A stretch of 64,000 bases of DNA from Rubrivivax sp. (GTDB taxonomy: Bacteria > Pseudomonadota > Gammaproteobacteria > Burkholderiales > Burkholderiaceae_C): the NCBI GenBank assembly GCA_030681795.1, contig JAUXRG010000098.1, positions 62,001 to 126,000 on the forward strand, written 5' to 3'. Below are positions 39,219 through 49,194 of this stretch, in pieces. Every line of letters starts with the position of its first letter. Position 1 is the stretch's first letter. The notes under the pieces are model-generated. The model did not search any database and was not told the origin of the DNA. It saw only the letters and a program-made list of their open reading frames with translations. A program made the position numbers and the translations under genes.

Positions 39219-39995
39219 GGCCGCAAGCCGCGCCGCCGCGGCCACCATGGCCCGCGCCGCCGGCACGCCGGGCAGCACCTCGAGCATGAGCTGGCGGCGC
39301 TGCACGCATTCGCGCACGGCGGGGTCGGACGGAATCTCGCCCAGCAGGTCCAGCCGGACCGGGCCGTCCAGCCCCGGGTTGACATAGCGGTCCACCACCT
39401 GCTGCAGCTGCTGGCGCACGGCGCGGCCCTCGCCGAGCTTGCGGGTCTGGTTGACGAGCAGCCTCATGTGCCGGCGGCCCTGGGTCGTGGCCAGCACCTT
39501 GATGGTGGCGTAGGCGTCGGTCAGCGAGGTCGGCTCGGGCGTGACCACTACCAGCACCTCGCCGGCCAGAGACACCGTGTAGAGCACCACATCGGAGATA
39601 CCGGCGCCGGTGTCCAGCAACACATGGTCGAACTGGGGTTCGACCTCGGCGACGACGCGTAGCAGCTGGTCGCGCACTTCGGGCGTCATGTGCGAATACT
39701 CGACCATGCCCGATCCGGCCAGCAGCACCGAGAAGCCACCCGGCGCCGGCAGGATGGCGTCGGCCAGCGAGCTCTTGCCGGTGAACACGTCGTGCAGCGT
39801 GATCTTGGGAAACAGGTTGAGCACCACGTCCAGGTTGGCCAGGCCCAGGTCGGCGTCGAGCACCAGCACGCGCCGGCCCGCCCGGGCCAGTGCCGCGGCG
39901 AGGTTGGCCGCCACGAAGGTCTTGCCCACACCCCCCTTGCCACTGGTGATGGCCACGATGCGCGAGGAAGCGGGTGCGGGCGGCGATGCGGTCAT
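39204..39995 (-). CDS. MinD/FlhG-like P-loop ATPase
   Basis: The 263-residue protein has the deviant Walker A K-G-G-V-G-K-T, VLDADLGLANLD and DTGAGIS, the pattern of FlhG/FleN/YlxH ATPases that limit flagellar number, within the MinD/ParA family. A short N-terminal tail precedes the ATPase core; the amphipathic C-terminal helix of MinD is not obvious. FlhG usually sits beside flhF. Here it follows, with an ATGA overlap, a diguanylate cyclase gene, and chemotaxis genes are divergent. A role in flagellum or pole placement is likely but not certain. Confidence 0.85.
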   Translation of the reverse strand: MTASPPAPASSRIVAITSGKGGVGKTFVAANLAAALARAGRRVLVLDADLGLANLDVVLNLFPKITLHDVFTGKSSLADAILPAPGGFSVLLAGSGMVEYSHMTPEVRDQLLRVVAEVEPQFDHVLLDTGAGISDVVLYTVSLAGEVLVVVTPEPTSLTDAYATIKVLATTQGRRHMRLLVNQTRKLGEGRAVRQQLQQVVDRYVNPGLDGPVRLDLLGEIPSDPAVRECVQRRQLMLEVLPGVPAARAMVAAAARLAASAPQ

Positions 39996-40693
39996 TCGTG
40001 ATCCTGGAACTGGGAGGTCTCGAAGAGCATCTGCCGCTCTTCACTGCTGACCACCGACACCGCCGTCGGTTCGATCTGCACGAGGTTGCGGCCCTGGGCC
40101 TTGGCGCGGTAGAGCTGCAGGTCGGCGCGCTCCACCCACAGCGTGGGGGTCGAGCGAACCCACTGCGGTGCAAAGGCGCCGCCGATGCTGATCGTGACCG
40201 TGATCTCAGCCCCCGGCGCGATCAGCACCGGCATGCGTTCGATGCGCCGGCGCACACGCTCGGCCACCGTCTCGCCGAAGGAGGCGGCACAGTTGGGCAG
40301 GATGATGGAGAACTCTTCCCCGCCCACGCGCGCCACGAGATCCATAGGGCGCACGCTGTCGATCAAGGCGCCCGCCACGGCCTTGAGCACCTGGTCGCCG
40401 GCGTTGTGGCCCCAGGTGTCGTTCACGCGCTTGAAGTGGTCGACATCCAGCTCCAGCAGCAGCGCGGGCTCGCCGCTGCGCGCCACGCGGTCGATCTCGC
40501 GCGTCAGCGCCATCTCGAAGGCGCGGCGGTTGGCCAGGCCGGTGAGCGCGTCGCGGCTGGACAGATCCACCAGCGTGTCGATGAGCCCCTGCAACCAGGC
40601 CGGGGACCCCGGTTCACCCTGAGGCGGGGCCCGCCCAGACTGGCCCAGCAACTGCAGCGCCTGCTCGAGCTGCAGCGCGGTGAGGTGCGTCAT
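39992..40693 (-). CDS. GGDEF-domain diguanylate cyclase
   Basis: A 233-residue cytosolic protein with an N-terminal helical part of about 65 residues and a GGDEF domain. The active-site motif is GGEEF, and an RxxD inhibitory site (RPMD) lies five residues before it, so the enzyme should make cyclic di-GMP with product inhibition. No sensory domain of known type precedes it. The start was put at 40693 because the stretch further upstream is low-complexity. It overlaps the FlhG-like gene and faces cheR across a 272-base gap with no clear promoter. Confidence 0.9.
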   Translation of the reverse strand: MTHLTALQLEQALQLLGQSGRAPPQGEPGSPAWLQGLIDTLVDLSSRDALTGLANRRAFEMALTREIDRVARSGEPALLLELDVDHFKRVNDTWGHNAGDQVLKAVAGALIDSVRPMDLVARVGGEEFSIILPNCAASFGETVAERVRRRIERMPVLIAPGAEITVTISIGGAFAPQWVRSTPTLWVERADLQLYRAKAQGRNLVQIEPTAVSVVSSEERQMLFETSQFQDHE

Positions 40694-40965
40694 CGGCGGT
40701 GATTGGAAGGCGTCCAAAGGCGGTGGCAGTGTCCGGAATCCCGGGTCGAGGTGGGTGCCGGATGGTGGCCTGCACGGCATGTCCGAGGCGGCCAGTCTAG
40801 CAGCGGCCTGGGCGCCCCCGGCTCAGCAAACAGCGCCACTTGCACGGCCCATATCGGGCCTTTGGCCGACCCGGCTGCAGGCCACACTGGCCCGCATCGG
40901 CGCCGTCCCTGCGCACCTGCGGTGTCGAGTTCCCGCCCCTTGCCTTCTTGCTGCCCTGCCCCGCC

Positions 40966-41844
40966 ATGACCGCCGCCCTCGCAACGCCCGCTTCCACCAC
41001 CGCGCAGGAATTCACGCTCACCCCCACCGACTTCGAGCGCGTGCGCCGGCTCATCTACCAGCGTGCCGGCATCAGCCTGCACGCCGGCAAGCAGGCCATG
41101 GTGTACAGCCGCCTGTCGCGCCGGCTGCGCGAGACGAGCCACGCCTCGTTTGCCGACTACCTGCAATGGCTGGAGCGCGTCACGGGCGAGCAGGCCGAGG
41201 CCGAGTGGCAGGAGTTCGTGAACTGCCTGACCACCAACCTCACGGCCTTCTTCCGCGAGGAACACCATTTCCACGCCCTAGTGGAAGACCTGCGAGCGCG
41301 CGCCGGGCTGCAGCACGCGCCTGGTGGCGCGCGTGGCCCCATCCGGATATGGTGCAACGCGGCCTCCACGGGCGAGGAGCCCTACTCGCTGGCAATGACG
41401 GTGGTCGAAACCCTGGGCAGCTCGGCGCAGCTGAAGATCCTGTGCAGCGACATCGACACCAAGGTCCTGGCCACGGCGCAGCGCGGCGTGTATTCGGCCC
41501 AGGCCCGCGGCCTGAGCGCCGAGCGGCTGCGCCGGCACTTCTTGCGCGGCACGGGCGGCAACTCCGGCTCCATTCGTGTCAAGCCCGAGCTGGCGCGCCT
41601 GATCGAGTTCCGCGGCTTCAACCTCATGAGTGCCAGCTGGTCCGCCCTGGGCGAGCCTTTCGACCTGGTGTTCTGCCGCAACGTGATGATCTATTTCGAC
41701 AACCCCACGCAGCGCCAGGTGCTGGAACACATCCACGCCGCCATGAAGCCCGGCGGGCTGCTCTACGTGGGGCACTCGGAGAACTTCACCGAGTCGCGCG
41801 ACCTCTTCCGGCTGCGAGGCAAGACCACCTACGAGCGCGTCTGA
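40966..41844 (+). CDS. cheR: Chemotaxis protein methyltransferase CheR
   Basis: A 292-residue methyltransferase that adds methyl groups to receptor glutamates using S-adenosylmethionine. An N-terminal helical domain (about 15-85) is followed by the cofactor motif NAASTGEEPYSLAM and the FCRNVMIYFD and GGLLYVGHSE segments. No C-terminal receptor-tethering pentapeptide partner is visible. First of cheR-cheD-cheB; cheA, cheW, cheY and receptors must lie elsewhere. Confidence 0.96.
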   Translation: MTAALATPASTTAQEFTLTPTDFERVRRLIYQRAGISLHAGKQAMVYSRLSRRLRETSHASFADYLQWLERVTGEQAEAEWQEFVNCLTTNLTAFFREEHHFHALVEDLRARAGLQHAPGGARGPIRIWCNAASTGEEPYSLAMTVVETLGSSAQLKILCSDIDTKVLATAQRGVYSAQARGLSAERLRRHFLRGTGGNSGSIRVKPELARLIEFRGFNLMSASWSALGEPFDLVFCRNVMIYFDNPTQRQVLEHIHAAMKPGGLLYVGHSENFTESRDLFRLRGKTTYERV

Positions 41845-41867
41845 GTGTGCGAGGCCTGCGGTCCGAT

Positions 41868-41895
41868 TCAAGCCGCCGCCGCGCCACGCCGATAA
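41868..41895 (+). promoter_or_regulatory. Sigma-28 (FliA)-type promoter before cheD
   Basis: GCCGATAA (41888-41895) is an exact match to the FliA -10 element. TCAAG (from 41868) resembles the -35 TAAAGTTT with a 12-base spacer instead of the usual 11. The start site would fall just before the cheD ATG at 41904. Confidence 0.55.
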
Positions 41896-41903
41896 ACCAT
41901 GAG

Positions 41904-42569
41904 ATGTCTGCCATCCTGACCGCCACCTCGCCGTCGCCGACGCTCGCGCGCCCCACCGGGGACCGGCTCGAACGGCTCAAGGCCCGGCCACGCAGGAACG
42001 GCGAGGCCTCGTTCTTCTACTACGACGCGCATTTCCGCAACGAGGCGGTGAAGGTGCTGCCCGGCGAATTCTTCGTCTACGACGAGGACATCCTGCTCAT
42101 GACCACGCTGGGCTCGTGCATCGCCGCCTGCCTGTGGGACCGCGACAAGCGCGTCGGCGGCATGAACCATTTCCTGTTGCCCGACAGCCGGGGCAGCGGC
42201 GACAGCGGCCGCTACGGCGGCTTCGCGATGGAGTTGCTGATCGGCGAGATGGTCAAGCGCGGCGCCACGCGTTCGACGATGGAAGCCAAGGTCTTCGGCG
42301 GCGGCGCGGTCATCAGCGGCATGAACAGCATCAACGTGGGTGAGCGCAACACGAGCTTCGTGCTGGACTACCTGCGCACCGAACGCATCACCGTGGTCAG
42401 CAAGGACGTGATGGACATCTATCCACGCAAGGTGTGTTTTCTCCCGGCCAGCGGCAAGGCGATGGTCAAGCGCCTGGCGTCGGCCAACACCGAAGCCCTG
42501 GCCGCGCAGGAACGCGCCGCCGCGGCGCGCGCCGTGCCTGCCTCTGGCGGTTCGGTGGACCTGTTCTGA
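41904..42569 (+). CDS. cheD: Chemoreceptor glutamine deamidase CheD
   Basis: The 221-residue protein carries the CheD catalytic cysteine and histidine in LGSCIAACLWD and GGMNHFLLP, with a threonine/serine set further on (AKVFGGGAV). It deamidates receptor glutamines and in some bacteria is bound by CheC. An N-terminal extension of about 40 residues and an alanine-rich tail are beyond the core. It precedes cheB by 15 bases. Confidence 0.95.
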   Translation: MSAILTATSPSPTLARPTGDRLERLKARPRRNGEASFFYYDAHFRNEAVKVLPGEFFVYDEDILLMTTLGSCIAACLWDRDKRVGGMNHFLLPDSRGSGDSGRYGGFAMELLIGEMVKRGATRSTMEAKVFGGGAVISGMNSINVGERNTSFVLDYLRTERITVVSKDVMDIYPRKVCFLPASGKAMVKRLASANTEALAAQERAAAARAVPASGGSVDLF

Positions 42570-42584
42570 ACCGAGGGGATATCA

Positions 42585-43667
42585 ATGACCCAGAAGACGC
42601 GCGTGATCGTCGTGGACGACTCGGCCCTGGTCCGCGGCCTGCTGACCGAGATCATCGACCGCGAAAGCGACATGACCTGCGTCGGCGCGGCCGCCGACCC
42701 CCTGGTGGCGCGCGAGATGATCCGCGACCTCAACCCCGACGTCATCACGCTGGATGTGGAGATGCCGCGCATGGACGGGCTGGACTTTCTCGCGCGGCTG
42801 ATGCGGCTGCGACCCATGCCGGTGGTGATGGTCTCCACGCTCACCGAACGCGGGGCCGATGTCACGCTCAAGGCGCTGGAGCTGGGCGCCGTGGACTTTG
42901 TCTCCAAGCCCAAGATCGGCGTCGCCGACGGGTTGCGGCAACTCGGCGCCGATATCACGGACAAGATCCGCACCGCATCAGGGGCCCACGTGCGCCGGCT
43001 GCCCGCGGCAGCGGCCGCCGGCACGGCACCCGCCAGGCCGGCGGCGGCCGCCGCCCTGGGGCGTCTGTCGACGGAGAAGATCATCTTCATCGGTGCCTCC
43101 ACGGGTGGCACCGAGGCCACCCGCGAGCTCATCGTGAATCTGCCACCCGATGCGCCGGCGGTGATGATCACCCAGCATATGCCGCCGGGCTTCACCCGCA
43201 GTTATGCGGCGCGGCTGAATGGGCTGGCGCGCATCCGCGTGGCCGAGGCCACCGACGGCGAACGCGTCCTGCCCGGCCACGCCTACATCGCGCCAGGCGG
43301 CCTGCACCTGTCGGTGGAGCGCTCGGGGGCCAACTACATCGCCCGCGTGCAGGACGGCGAGCCGGTCAACCGGCACAAGCCGAGCGTCGAAGTGCTCTTC
43401 AATTCCGCCGCCCGCGTGGTCGGTCGCAACGCCCTGGGCGTGATGCTCACCGGCATGGGCGCCGACGGCGCCAAGGCGATGCGCGCGATGCGCGACGCCG
43501 GCAGCTGGAATATCGCCCAGGACGAGGCCAGCTGCGTCGTCTTCGGCATGCCGCGCGAGGCCATTGCGCACGGCGCCACGCATGAAGTCCTGCCGCTGGG
43601 CAAGATGGCGCCGCGCCTGATCGAATGGCTGCGCAGCAACGCAGGGGTGAGCACTTCGCGGGTGTAG
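42585..43667 (+). CDS. cheB: Protein-glutamate methylesterase CheB
   Basis: A 360-residue two-domain protein: a receiver with phospho-acceptor D in [11 protein letters not shown] and the SKPK segment, and a methylesterase with the catalytic set S (GASTGGTEA), H (QHMPPGFT) and D ([10 protein letters not shown]). It removes receptor methyl groups when phosphorylated by CheA. GAGGGG lies before the ATG. It converges on hemW. Confidence 0.97.
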   Translation: MTQKTRVIVVDDSALVRGLLTEIIDRESDMTCVGAAADPLVAREMIRDLNPDVITLDVEMPRMDGLDFLARLMRLRPMPVVMVSTLTERGADVTLKALELGAVDFVSKPKIGVADGLRQLGADITDKIRTASGAHVRRLPAAAAAGTAPARPAAAAALGRLSTEKIIFIGASTGGTEATRELIVNLPPDAPAVMITQHMPPGFTRSYAARLNGLARIRVAEATDGERVLPGHAYIAPGGLHLSVERSGANYIARVQDGEPVNRHKPSVEVLFNSAARVVGRNALGVMLTGMGADGAKAMRAMRDAGSWNIAQDEASCVVFGMPREAIAHGATHEVLPLGKMAPRLIEWLRSNAGVSTSRV

Positions 43668-43685
43668 GCGCCCCCGCCTGCGACC

Positions 43686-44900
43686 TCAGCGTGACGCGGC
43701 AGCAGGCAGGAACAGGGCCTGCAGGTCCGACAGGAAATCGAAGCCGCGTGCCGTGGGCCGCACCCTGCCGACAGTCTGGTCATCTTCAAGCAGGCCACGC
43801 TTCACGGCCTGCGCGAGCGCGGTCTGCACCGACGACCAGGGCAGGCCCGTGCGCTCCACGAAGCGCGCGGGTTGGAAGCCCTCGCGCAGCCGCAGCGCGT
43901 TGAGCATGAACTCGAACGGCAGCTCGCTCGCCGCCACCTCGTATTCGTTCGACACCGCCTGGCCCGCCAGCGCCTTGGCCATGTAGGCCGCCGGCTCGCG
44001 CCAGCGCACCTGGCGCAGCACGCGGTGCGGGAAGCTGAGCTTGCCGTGGGCGCCGGCGCCCAGCCCAAGGTAGTCGCCGAACTGCCAGTAGTTGAGGTTG
44101 TGCGCGCAGCGGTGGCCCGGTCGGGCGAAGGCCGAGACCTCGTAGCGCACCAGGCCATGGGCCGCGGTGCGTTCGGTGATCAGGTCGAGCATGTCGCTGG
44201 CCAGGTCGTCGTCGGGCAGGGCGGGCGGGCGCAAGGCGAACACCGTGTTGGGCTCCACCGTCAGGTGGTAGATCGACAGGTGCGGCGGCGCGTACGACAG
44301 CGCGACGTCCAGATCGGCCGCCAGCGCGGACAGGCTCTGCCCCGGCAGCGCGTACATGAGGTCGATATTGAAGGTGTCGAAGGCCTCGCGGGCCTCGGCC
44401 ACGGCGGCGCGTGCCTGGGCGGCGTCGTGCACGCGGCCGATGCGTTGCAGGGCGGGGTCGTCGAAGCTCTGCACGCCGATCGACAGGCGTGTGACGCCCG
44501 CCGCCCGAAAGGCCTTGAAGCGTTCGCGCTCGAAGGTGCCGGGGTTGGCTTCGAGCGTGATCTCGGCGTCGGGCGCGAGCGGCAGCCGGGCGCGGATGTC
44601 GCCCAGCAGCCTCGCGATGCCCTCGGGCGAGAACAGGCTGGGCGTGCCGCCACCGATGAAGACGCTTGCGACGCGGCGGCCCCAGACCAGCGGCAGCGCC
44701 GCCTCCAGATCCGCGCGCAAGGCATCGAGGTAGCGCGCCTCGGGCACTTCACCCGCTGTCGCGTGGGAGTTGAAGTCGCAGTAGGGGCACTTCTTCAGGC
44801 ACCACGGCAAGTGCACGTACAGCGCCAGGGGCGGCAATGCCGCGAACTGGAGCGTGCCCGGGCGCAGGGAGTGGGCCACGCCGCCCGTCACAGCCGCCAC
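43686..44900 (-). CDS. hemW: HemW-type radical SAM heme chaperone
   Basis: A 404-residue radical SAM protein with the cluster motif C-x3-C-x2-C (WCLKKCPYCDF), IGGGTPSL and the HemN-like C-terminal domain. HemW, often labelled coproporphyrinogen III oxidase, lacks the extra N-terminal residues of true HemN and is a heme-insertion chaperone for respiratory proteins. It overlaps rdgB by 13 bases and is the last gene of the kinase-phosphatase-rph-rdgB-hemW run. Confidence 0.94.
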   Translation of the reverse strand: MAAVTGGVAHSLRPGTLQFAALPPLALYVHLPWCLKKCPYCDFNSHATAGEVPEARYLDALRADLEAALPLVWGRRVASVFIGGGTPSLFSPEGIARLLGDIRARLPLAPDAEITLEANPGTFERERFKAFRAAGVTRLSIGVQSFDDPALQRIGRVHDAAQARAAVAEAREAFDTFNIDLMYALPGQSLSALAADLDVALSYAPPHLSIYHLTVEPNTVFALRPPALPDDDLASDMLDLITERTAAHGLVRYEVSAFARPGHRCAHNLNYWQFGDYLGLGAGAHGKLSFPHRVLRQVRWREPAAYMAKALAGQAVSNEYEVAASELPFEFMLNALRLREGFQPARFVERTGLPWSSVQTALAQAVKRGLLEDDQTVGRVRPTARGFDFLSDLQALFLPAAASR

Positions 44901-45526
44901 ACCTCACGCAGCAGGCCGAGCATCTGCACCATCGCGCGCGCGCGGTGGCTGTGGGTGTTTTTCAGCGTCGCATCCATCTCGGCCACGGTGCGCCCGAGCT
45001 CGGGGATGAACATCAAGGGGTCGTAGCCGAAGCCGAGGTCACCGCGCGGCGCCCGCAAGATCTCGCCCGGCCAGCGCCCTACGGCCACCAGCGGCTGCGG
45101 GTCCTGCGCATGGCGCACGGCCACCAAGGTGCAGACGAAGTGGGCGCGGCGGTCCGCCACGCCCTGCAGCCTGCGCAGCAGCAGCTCGTTGTTGGCGGCA
45201 TCCTGCACGCGACGAAGCGCCTCACGCCCGGCGGCGGCATCGACCGCGCCGGCGGGCACGCCCGCGTAGTGCGCCGAGACGACCCCGGGCTCGCCGGCCA
45301 GCGCATCGACGCACACACCGGAGTCATCCGCGAAGGCCGCACCACCGCAGGCCGTTGCCGCGTGGCGCGCCTTGGCCAGCGCGTTCTCGATGAAGGTGGC
45401 ATGCGGCTCCTCGGCCTCGGAGATGCCGAGCTCGCCCTGGGCCACGAGCTCGACCGCCAGGCCGCCCAGCATCACCCGCAGCTCGGTGAGCTTCTTGGCG
45501 TTGTGGGAGGCCAGGACCAGACGCAT
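44888..45526 (-). CDS. rdgB: RdgB/HAM1 non-canonical purine NTP pyrophosphatase
   Basis: The 212-residue enzyme hydrolyses dITP, ITP and XTP. Motifs are LASHNAKKLTEL at the start, FADDSGVCVDAL and FGYDPLMFIPELG. Start at 45526 shares bases with the rph stop (TGATG). The pairing with rph upstream and hemW downstream is common in betaproteobacteria. Confidence 0.96.
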   Translation of the reverse strand: MRLVLASHNAKKLTELRVMLGGLAVELVAQGELGISEAEEPHATFIENALAKARHAATACGGAAFADDSGVCVDALAGEPGVVSAHYAGVPAGAVDAAAGREALRRVQDAANNELLLRRLQGVADRRAHFVCTLVAVRHAQDPQPLVAVGRWPGEILRAPRGDLGFGYDPLMFIPELGRTVAEMDATLKNTHSHRARAMVQMLGLLREVWRL

Positions 45527-46254
45527 CAGGCCAATCCCAAAGCCTTGCGCTGCAGCGCGTTGAGGCTGCGGATGCCCTCGCCCGCCAGTTCCAGCAGCGC
45601 GTCCATCTCGGCGCGCGAGAACGGCGCGCCTTCGGCCGTGCCCTGCACCTCGACGAAGCCGCCAGCCCCTGTCATCACCACGTTCATGTCGGTATCGCAA
45701 GCCGAGTCTTCGGTGTATTCCAGATCGAGCAGCGGCGTGCCCTGCACCACGCCCACCGACACCGCAGCGACGAAATCGCGGATCGGGCTGGCCTGCAGCC
45801 GGCCCTGTGCCATCAGCCAGGTCACGGCATCGTGCGCCGCGACGAAGGCGCCGGTGATGGCCGCCGTGCGCGTGCCACCGTCGGCCTGCAGCACGTCGCA
45901 GTCCAGGCTGATCGTGCGCTCGCCCAGGGCGCTCAGGTCGAAGACGCTGCGCAGGCTGCGCCCGATGAGGCGCTGAATCTCCTGCGTGCGCCCGCTCTGC
46001 TTGCCCTTGGCGGCCTCGCGGTCGCTGCGCGTGTGCGTGCTGCGCGGCAGCATGCCGTACTCGGCCGTCACCCAACCCTGGCCGCTGCCGCGCTTGAAGG
46101 GCGGCACCTTCTCTTCCACCGAGGCGGTGCACAGCACCTTGGTGTCGCCGAAGCTGACCAGCACCGAGCCTTCGGCATGGCGGGTGTAGCCGCGCTGCAG
46201 ACTCACGGGGCGCAGTGCGTCGGCCAGGCGGCCGGCAGTTCGATCGAAGCTCAT
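45526..46254 (-). CDS. rph: Ribonuclease PH
   Basis: A 242-residue phosphorolytic exoribonuclease that trims tRNA 3' ends. The RNase PH core is complete, with the [22 protein letters not shown] segment in part ([12 protein letters not shown]), [13 protein letters not shown] and [10 protein letters not shown]. It lies 76 bases after the PP2C phosphatase gene on the same strand. Confidence 0.97.
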   Translation of the reverse strand: MSFDRTAGRLADALRPVSLQRGYTRHAEGSVLVSFGDTKVLCTASVEEKVPPFKRGSGQGWVTAEYGMLPRSTHTRSDREAAKGKQSGRTQEIQRLIGRSLRSVFDLSALGERTISLDCDVLQADGGTRTAAITGAFVAAHDAVTWLMAQGRLQASPIRDFVAAVSVGVVQGTPLLDLEYTEDSACDTDMNVVMTGAGGFVEVQGTAEGAPFSRAEMDALLELAGEGIRSLNALQRKALGLA

Positions 46255-46330
46255 GGTGGGTGTCCTGGGAACAGGTGGGAAGAAGTGCCGGGCGCGCGCT
46301 GCGCCAGGCAGTGCAGCAGGCAGTGCAGCG

Positions 46331-47245
46331 CTAGCGCTTCTTGTGCGAGCTGCGCTGGATAGCCTCGTTGATCTCGCGGATCGAACGCTCGATCTCGGCC
46401 TCGTCGAGCTCGTCGGTCGAGCCGTCGGCGCCCAGGCTGGCCTGGATCGTGGAGGCGAAGACATCGTCGCCCAGCGACAGCGTCGAGATGCCGCTCTTGC
46501 TGTCGAGCTCTTCGGCCCCTTCCCATTCGACGGCCAGCACGGTGACATTGTCACTGCGATCTCCGGCGGCGCGCAGCGCGCGCTCGACGAGTTCGGGCAC
46601 CGCGTCGGAGATCGGCCTGGAGGCCAGGATGTCGCTGATGATGGGGTCGCTGACCGTGCCCCACAGGCCGTCCGAGCAGAGCATGACGCGGTCGCCCGGG
46701 TGCACGAGCAACGGGCCTGCCGTGTCCACCACTGGCTTGCCGGGGCTGCCCAGGCAGGTGAAGAGCACGTTGCGGTTGACGCGGTCGCCGATGGGCACCA
46801 CCTGCGACAGCGTCTCTTGCAGCTCTGAATAGGAATGGTCGCGCGTGCGCGCCACGAGCTTGTTGCCGCGCACCAGGTACAGCCTGGAGTCGCCGCAGTG
46901 CGCCCAGTACGCCGCGTTGCCCTGGATCACGCAGGCCACGAGCGTGGTGCGCGGCGTGTCCATCAGTCCCCGCTCGGTGGCGTAACGCAACAACTGGTGG
47001 TGCCCGGCGACGATGGCATCGTGCAGGAAACGCAGTGGCTCGGCCAGCCGCGGCTTGGCCTCGCGCTGGAACAGCGCCGCCAGCGTCGACAGGGCCAGTT
47101 GCGAAGCGACTTCGCCCTCGGGGTGGCCGCCCATGCCGTCGGCCAGCGCGAACAGACCCGCGTCGCGCGTGTAGCAGTAGCCCATGCGGTCTTCGTTCTT
47201 CTCGCGGCCGCCCTTGCGGCTGACCTGGTAGACGGAGAACTGCAT
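46331..47245 (-). CDS. PP2C-family Ser/Thr protein phosphatase
   Basis: A 304-residue phosphatase with all PP2C metal motifs: NEDRMG, ADGMGGH, GDSRLY, CSDGLWG and [12 protein letters not shown]-terminal acidic tail (about 245-304) of unknown role follows. It lies 21 bases after a protein kinase gene and surely forms a pair with it, reversing its phosphorylations. Targets are unknown. Confidence 0.95.
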   Translation of the reverse strand: MQFSVYQVSRKGGREKNEDRMGYCYTRDAGLFALADGMGGHPEGEVASQLALSTLAALFQREAKPRLAEPLRFLHDAIVAGHHQLLRYATERGLMDTPRTTLVACVIQGNAAYWAHCGDSRLYLVRGNKLVARTRDHSYSELQETLSQVVPIGDRVNRNVLFTCLGSPGKPVVDTAGPLLVHPGDRVMLCSDGLWGTVSDPIISDILASRPISDAVPELVERALRAAGDRSDNVTVLAVEWEGAEELDSKSGISTLSLGDDVFASTIQASLGADGSTDELDEAEIERSIREINEAIQRSSHKKR

Positions 47246-47266
47246 GCTGGGCCGGCTCGTGCGCGA

Positions 47267-48235
47267 TCAGTTCTTGACGCCGGTCTTCAGCGTCTCGACC
47301 TGCAGCTTCAGGCGTTCGCCGAAGCTCAGCTTGGTATAGCGGCGCTCGGTCTCGCGGGCCAGTTCCTTTTGCAGCGCGAATACGCTCTGTGGGCGGCTCA
47401 GCGGGTCCAGCGACATGCACCACTCCGTGACTTCGATGAGGTTGTCGGAATAGACGTTGCGCAGCCGCGAGAGGCTCAGAGCGAGCCGGTCTTTCTCCAG
47501 CCGCTGCGGCGCGTCGTTCGGCGGGTAGCCCTGCATGCAGGCGTAGATGCAGGCACCGATGGCATAGATGTCGGTCCAGGGGCCCAGCGTGCCGTCGCGG
47601 CGGTACATCTCGGGCGCGGCAAAACCCGGCGTGTACATCGGGCGGATGAAGTTGCCTTCCTTGCTCAGCACCTCACGCGCCGCGCCGAAATCGAGCATGA
47701 CGGCCTTGTTCTCGTTGGTCACGAAAACATTCGCCGGCTTGATGTCCAGGTGCAGCATCTTGTGCTGGTGCACGATGCGCAGGCCGCGCAGGATCTCGTC
47801 GAACAGGCTGCGGATGGTGCTCTCGCGGAAGACCTTGTCGCGCTTCAAGTCGCGCGCCGTGACGATGAAATCCTGCAGGGTGTCGCCCTGCAGGTAGTTC
47901 ATCACCATATAGACGGTTTCGTTCTCGCGGAAGAAGTTCAGCACGCTGACCACGCTGGGGTGGCTGATCTGCGCCAGCGAGCGCCCTTCCTCGAAGAAGC
48001 TCTTCAGCCCCAGCCGGTACAGCGGCTGCTTGTCGGGTTTGACACGTGGCGTAAGCTCGCCCGCGGAGCGCTCGGCCAGCGAGGCCGGGAGATACTCCTT
48101 GATCGCCACCAGCTGCTGCTTCTCGCCCTCGGCCAGGTAGACCACGCCGAAGCCGCCGGCGGCCAGCTTCTTGACGATCGAATAGCCGCCCACGACCGTG
48201 CCCGAAGGCAATGGCGCAGGCTTGGGCTTTGACAT
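47267..48235 (-). CDS. Hanks-type Ser/Thr protein kinase, cytosolic
   Basis: A 322-residue kinase with the glycine loop GGFGVVYLAE, catalytic lysine in AIKEYLP, the catalytic loop HLDIKPANVF, DFG (LDFGAAR) and an APE-like segment (GFAAPE). The catalytic loop has leucine in place of the usual arginine before the aspartate, so it is a non-RD kinase. No transmembrane or PASTA segment exists. With the PP2C gene it heads a run that includes rph, rdgB and hemW. It faces yicC across only 30 bases. Confidence 0.95.
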   Translation of the reverse strand: MSKPKPAPLPSGTVVGGYSIVKKLAAGGFGVVYLAEGEKQQLVAIKEYLPASLAERSAGELTPRVKPDKQPLYRLGLKSFFEEGRSLAQISHPSVVSVLNFFRENETVYMVMNYLQGDTLQDFIVTARDLKRDKVFRESTIRSLFDEILRGLRIVHQHKMLHLDIKPANVFVTNENKAVMLDFGAAREVLSKEGNFIRPMYTPGFAAPEMYRRDGTLGPWTDIYAIGACIYACMQGYPPNDAPQRLEKDRLALSLSRLRNVYSDNLIEVTEWCMSLDPLSRPQSVFALQKELARETERRYTKLSFGERLKLQVETLKTGVKN

Positions 48236-48265
48236 AATCGACAGGTTGAATCAGGCGCGGACGCG

Positions 48266-49156
48266 ATGGCTGTTTATAGCATGACGGGGTACGCCGGCGC
48301 GGCGTCCGAAGCGGCGGACGCCGCCCCTGCGGTGACCGTGGAAGCACGCTCGGTCAACGGACGCTTTCTCGACCTGGCCCTGCGCCTACCCGACGAATTG
48401 CGTGGTCTGGAGCCGGCGCTGCGTGAACTGCTTTCCGCGGCCTGCCGCCGCGGCAAGATCGAGCTGCGGGTCTCCACGTCCCGCGAAGCCGATGGTGCCT
48501 GGCCGTCGCCCACGCCTGAGCAGCTCAACCGCCTGTCGCGCCTGGAAGGCTCGGTCCAGTCCTGGCTGCCGCAGTCGCGGGGCTTGAGCGTCAACGAAGC
48601 CATGAACTGGTGCCGCGCCGGCGGCGCCGCCGTGCGGCTGGACGAACCGGCGCTGGCCGCCGCCAAGGCCTGCATCCAGGGCCTGCGCGAAGCGCGTGCC
48701 CGCGAGGGCGCCCGGCTGGTGGCGATGCTGCTCGAGCGTGTGACCCGGCTGCGCGAACTGGCCGCCCAGGCCGGCCCGCTATTGCCGCAGGTGGTGCAGC
48801 GCCAGCAGGCGCGCTTCCTCGAGCGCTGGAACGAGGCCCTGGCCACCGTGCAGGCCGGTGCGGCGGTGCCCGCACAGTCGCTGCACGAGCGCGCGCTGGG
48901 CGAGGCCGCGGCCTACGCCATCCGCATCGACGTGGCCGAAGAACTCTCACGACTGGCCTCACACCTCGACGAAATCGAGCGCCTGCTCCAGGCCGGCGGC
49001 GAGCTCGGCAAGCGGCTGGAATTCCTGATCCAGGAGCTGCAGCGCGAGGCCAATACCCTGGGCAGCAAGTCGGCCGCGCTGGAGCTCACCAACATCTCGG
49101 TGGAGATGAAGGTCGCCATCGAGCAGATGCGCGAGCAGGTGCAGAACATCGAGTAG
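48266..49156 (+). CDS. YicC-family endoribonuclease
   Basis: The 296-residue protein starts [11 protein letters not shown] and has the [11 protein letters not shown] and [13 protein letters not shown] segments of YicC, an endoribonuclease that in E. coli helps remove some small RNAs. Length is normal. It is upstream of gmk, a conserved neighbour in many proteobacteria. A CATAAT box at 48233-48238, inside the start of the kinase gene, may be its -10. Confidence 0.94.
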   Translation: MAVYSMTGYAGAASEAADAAPAVTVEARSVNGRFLDLALRLPDELRGLEPALRELLSAACRRGKIELRVSTSREADGAWPSPTPEQLNRLSRLEGSVQSWLPQSRGLSVNEAMNWCRAGGAAVRLDEPALAAAKACIQGLREARAREGARLVAMLLERVTRLRELAAQAGPLLPQVVQRQQARFLERWNEALATVQAGAAVPAQSLHERALGEAAAYAIRIDVAEELSRLASHLDEIERLLQAGGELGKRLEFLIQELQREANTLGSKSAALELTNISVEMKVAIEQMREQVQNIE

Positions 49157-49194
49157 TGCACCGGCGCAGCTGGCGTCTGGTGGAAAATCCGCGC

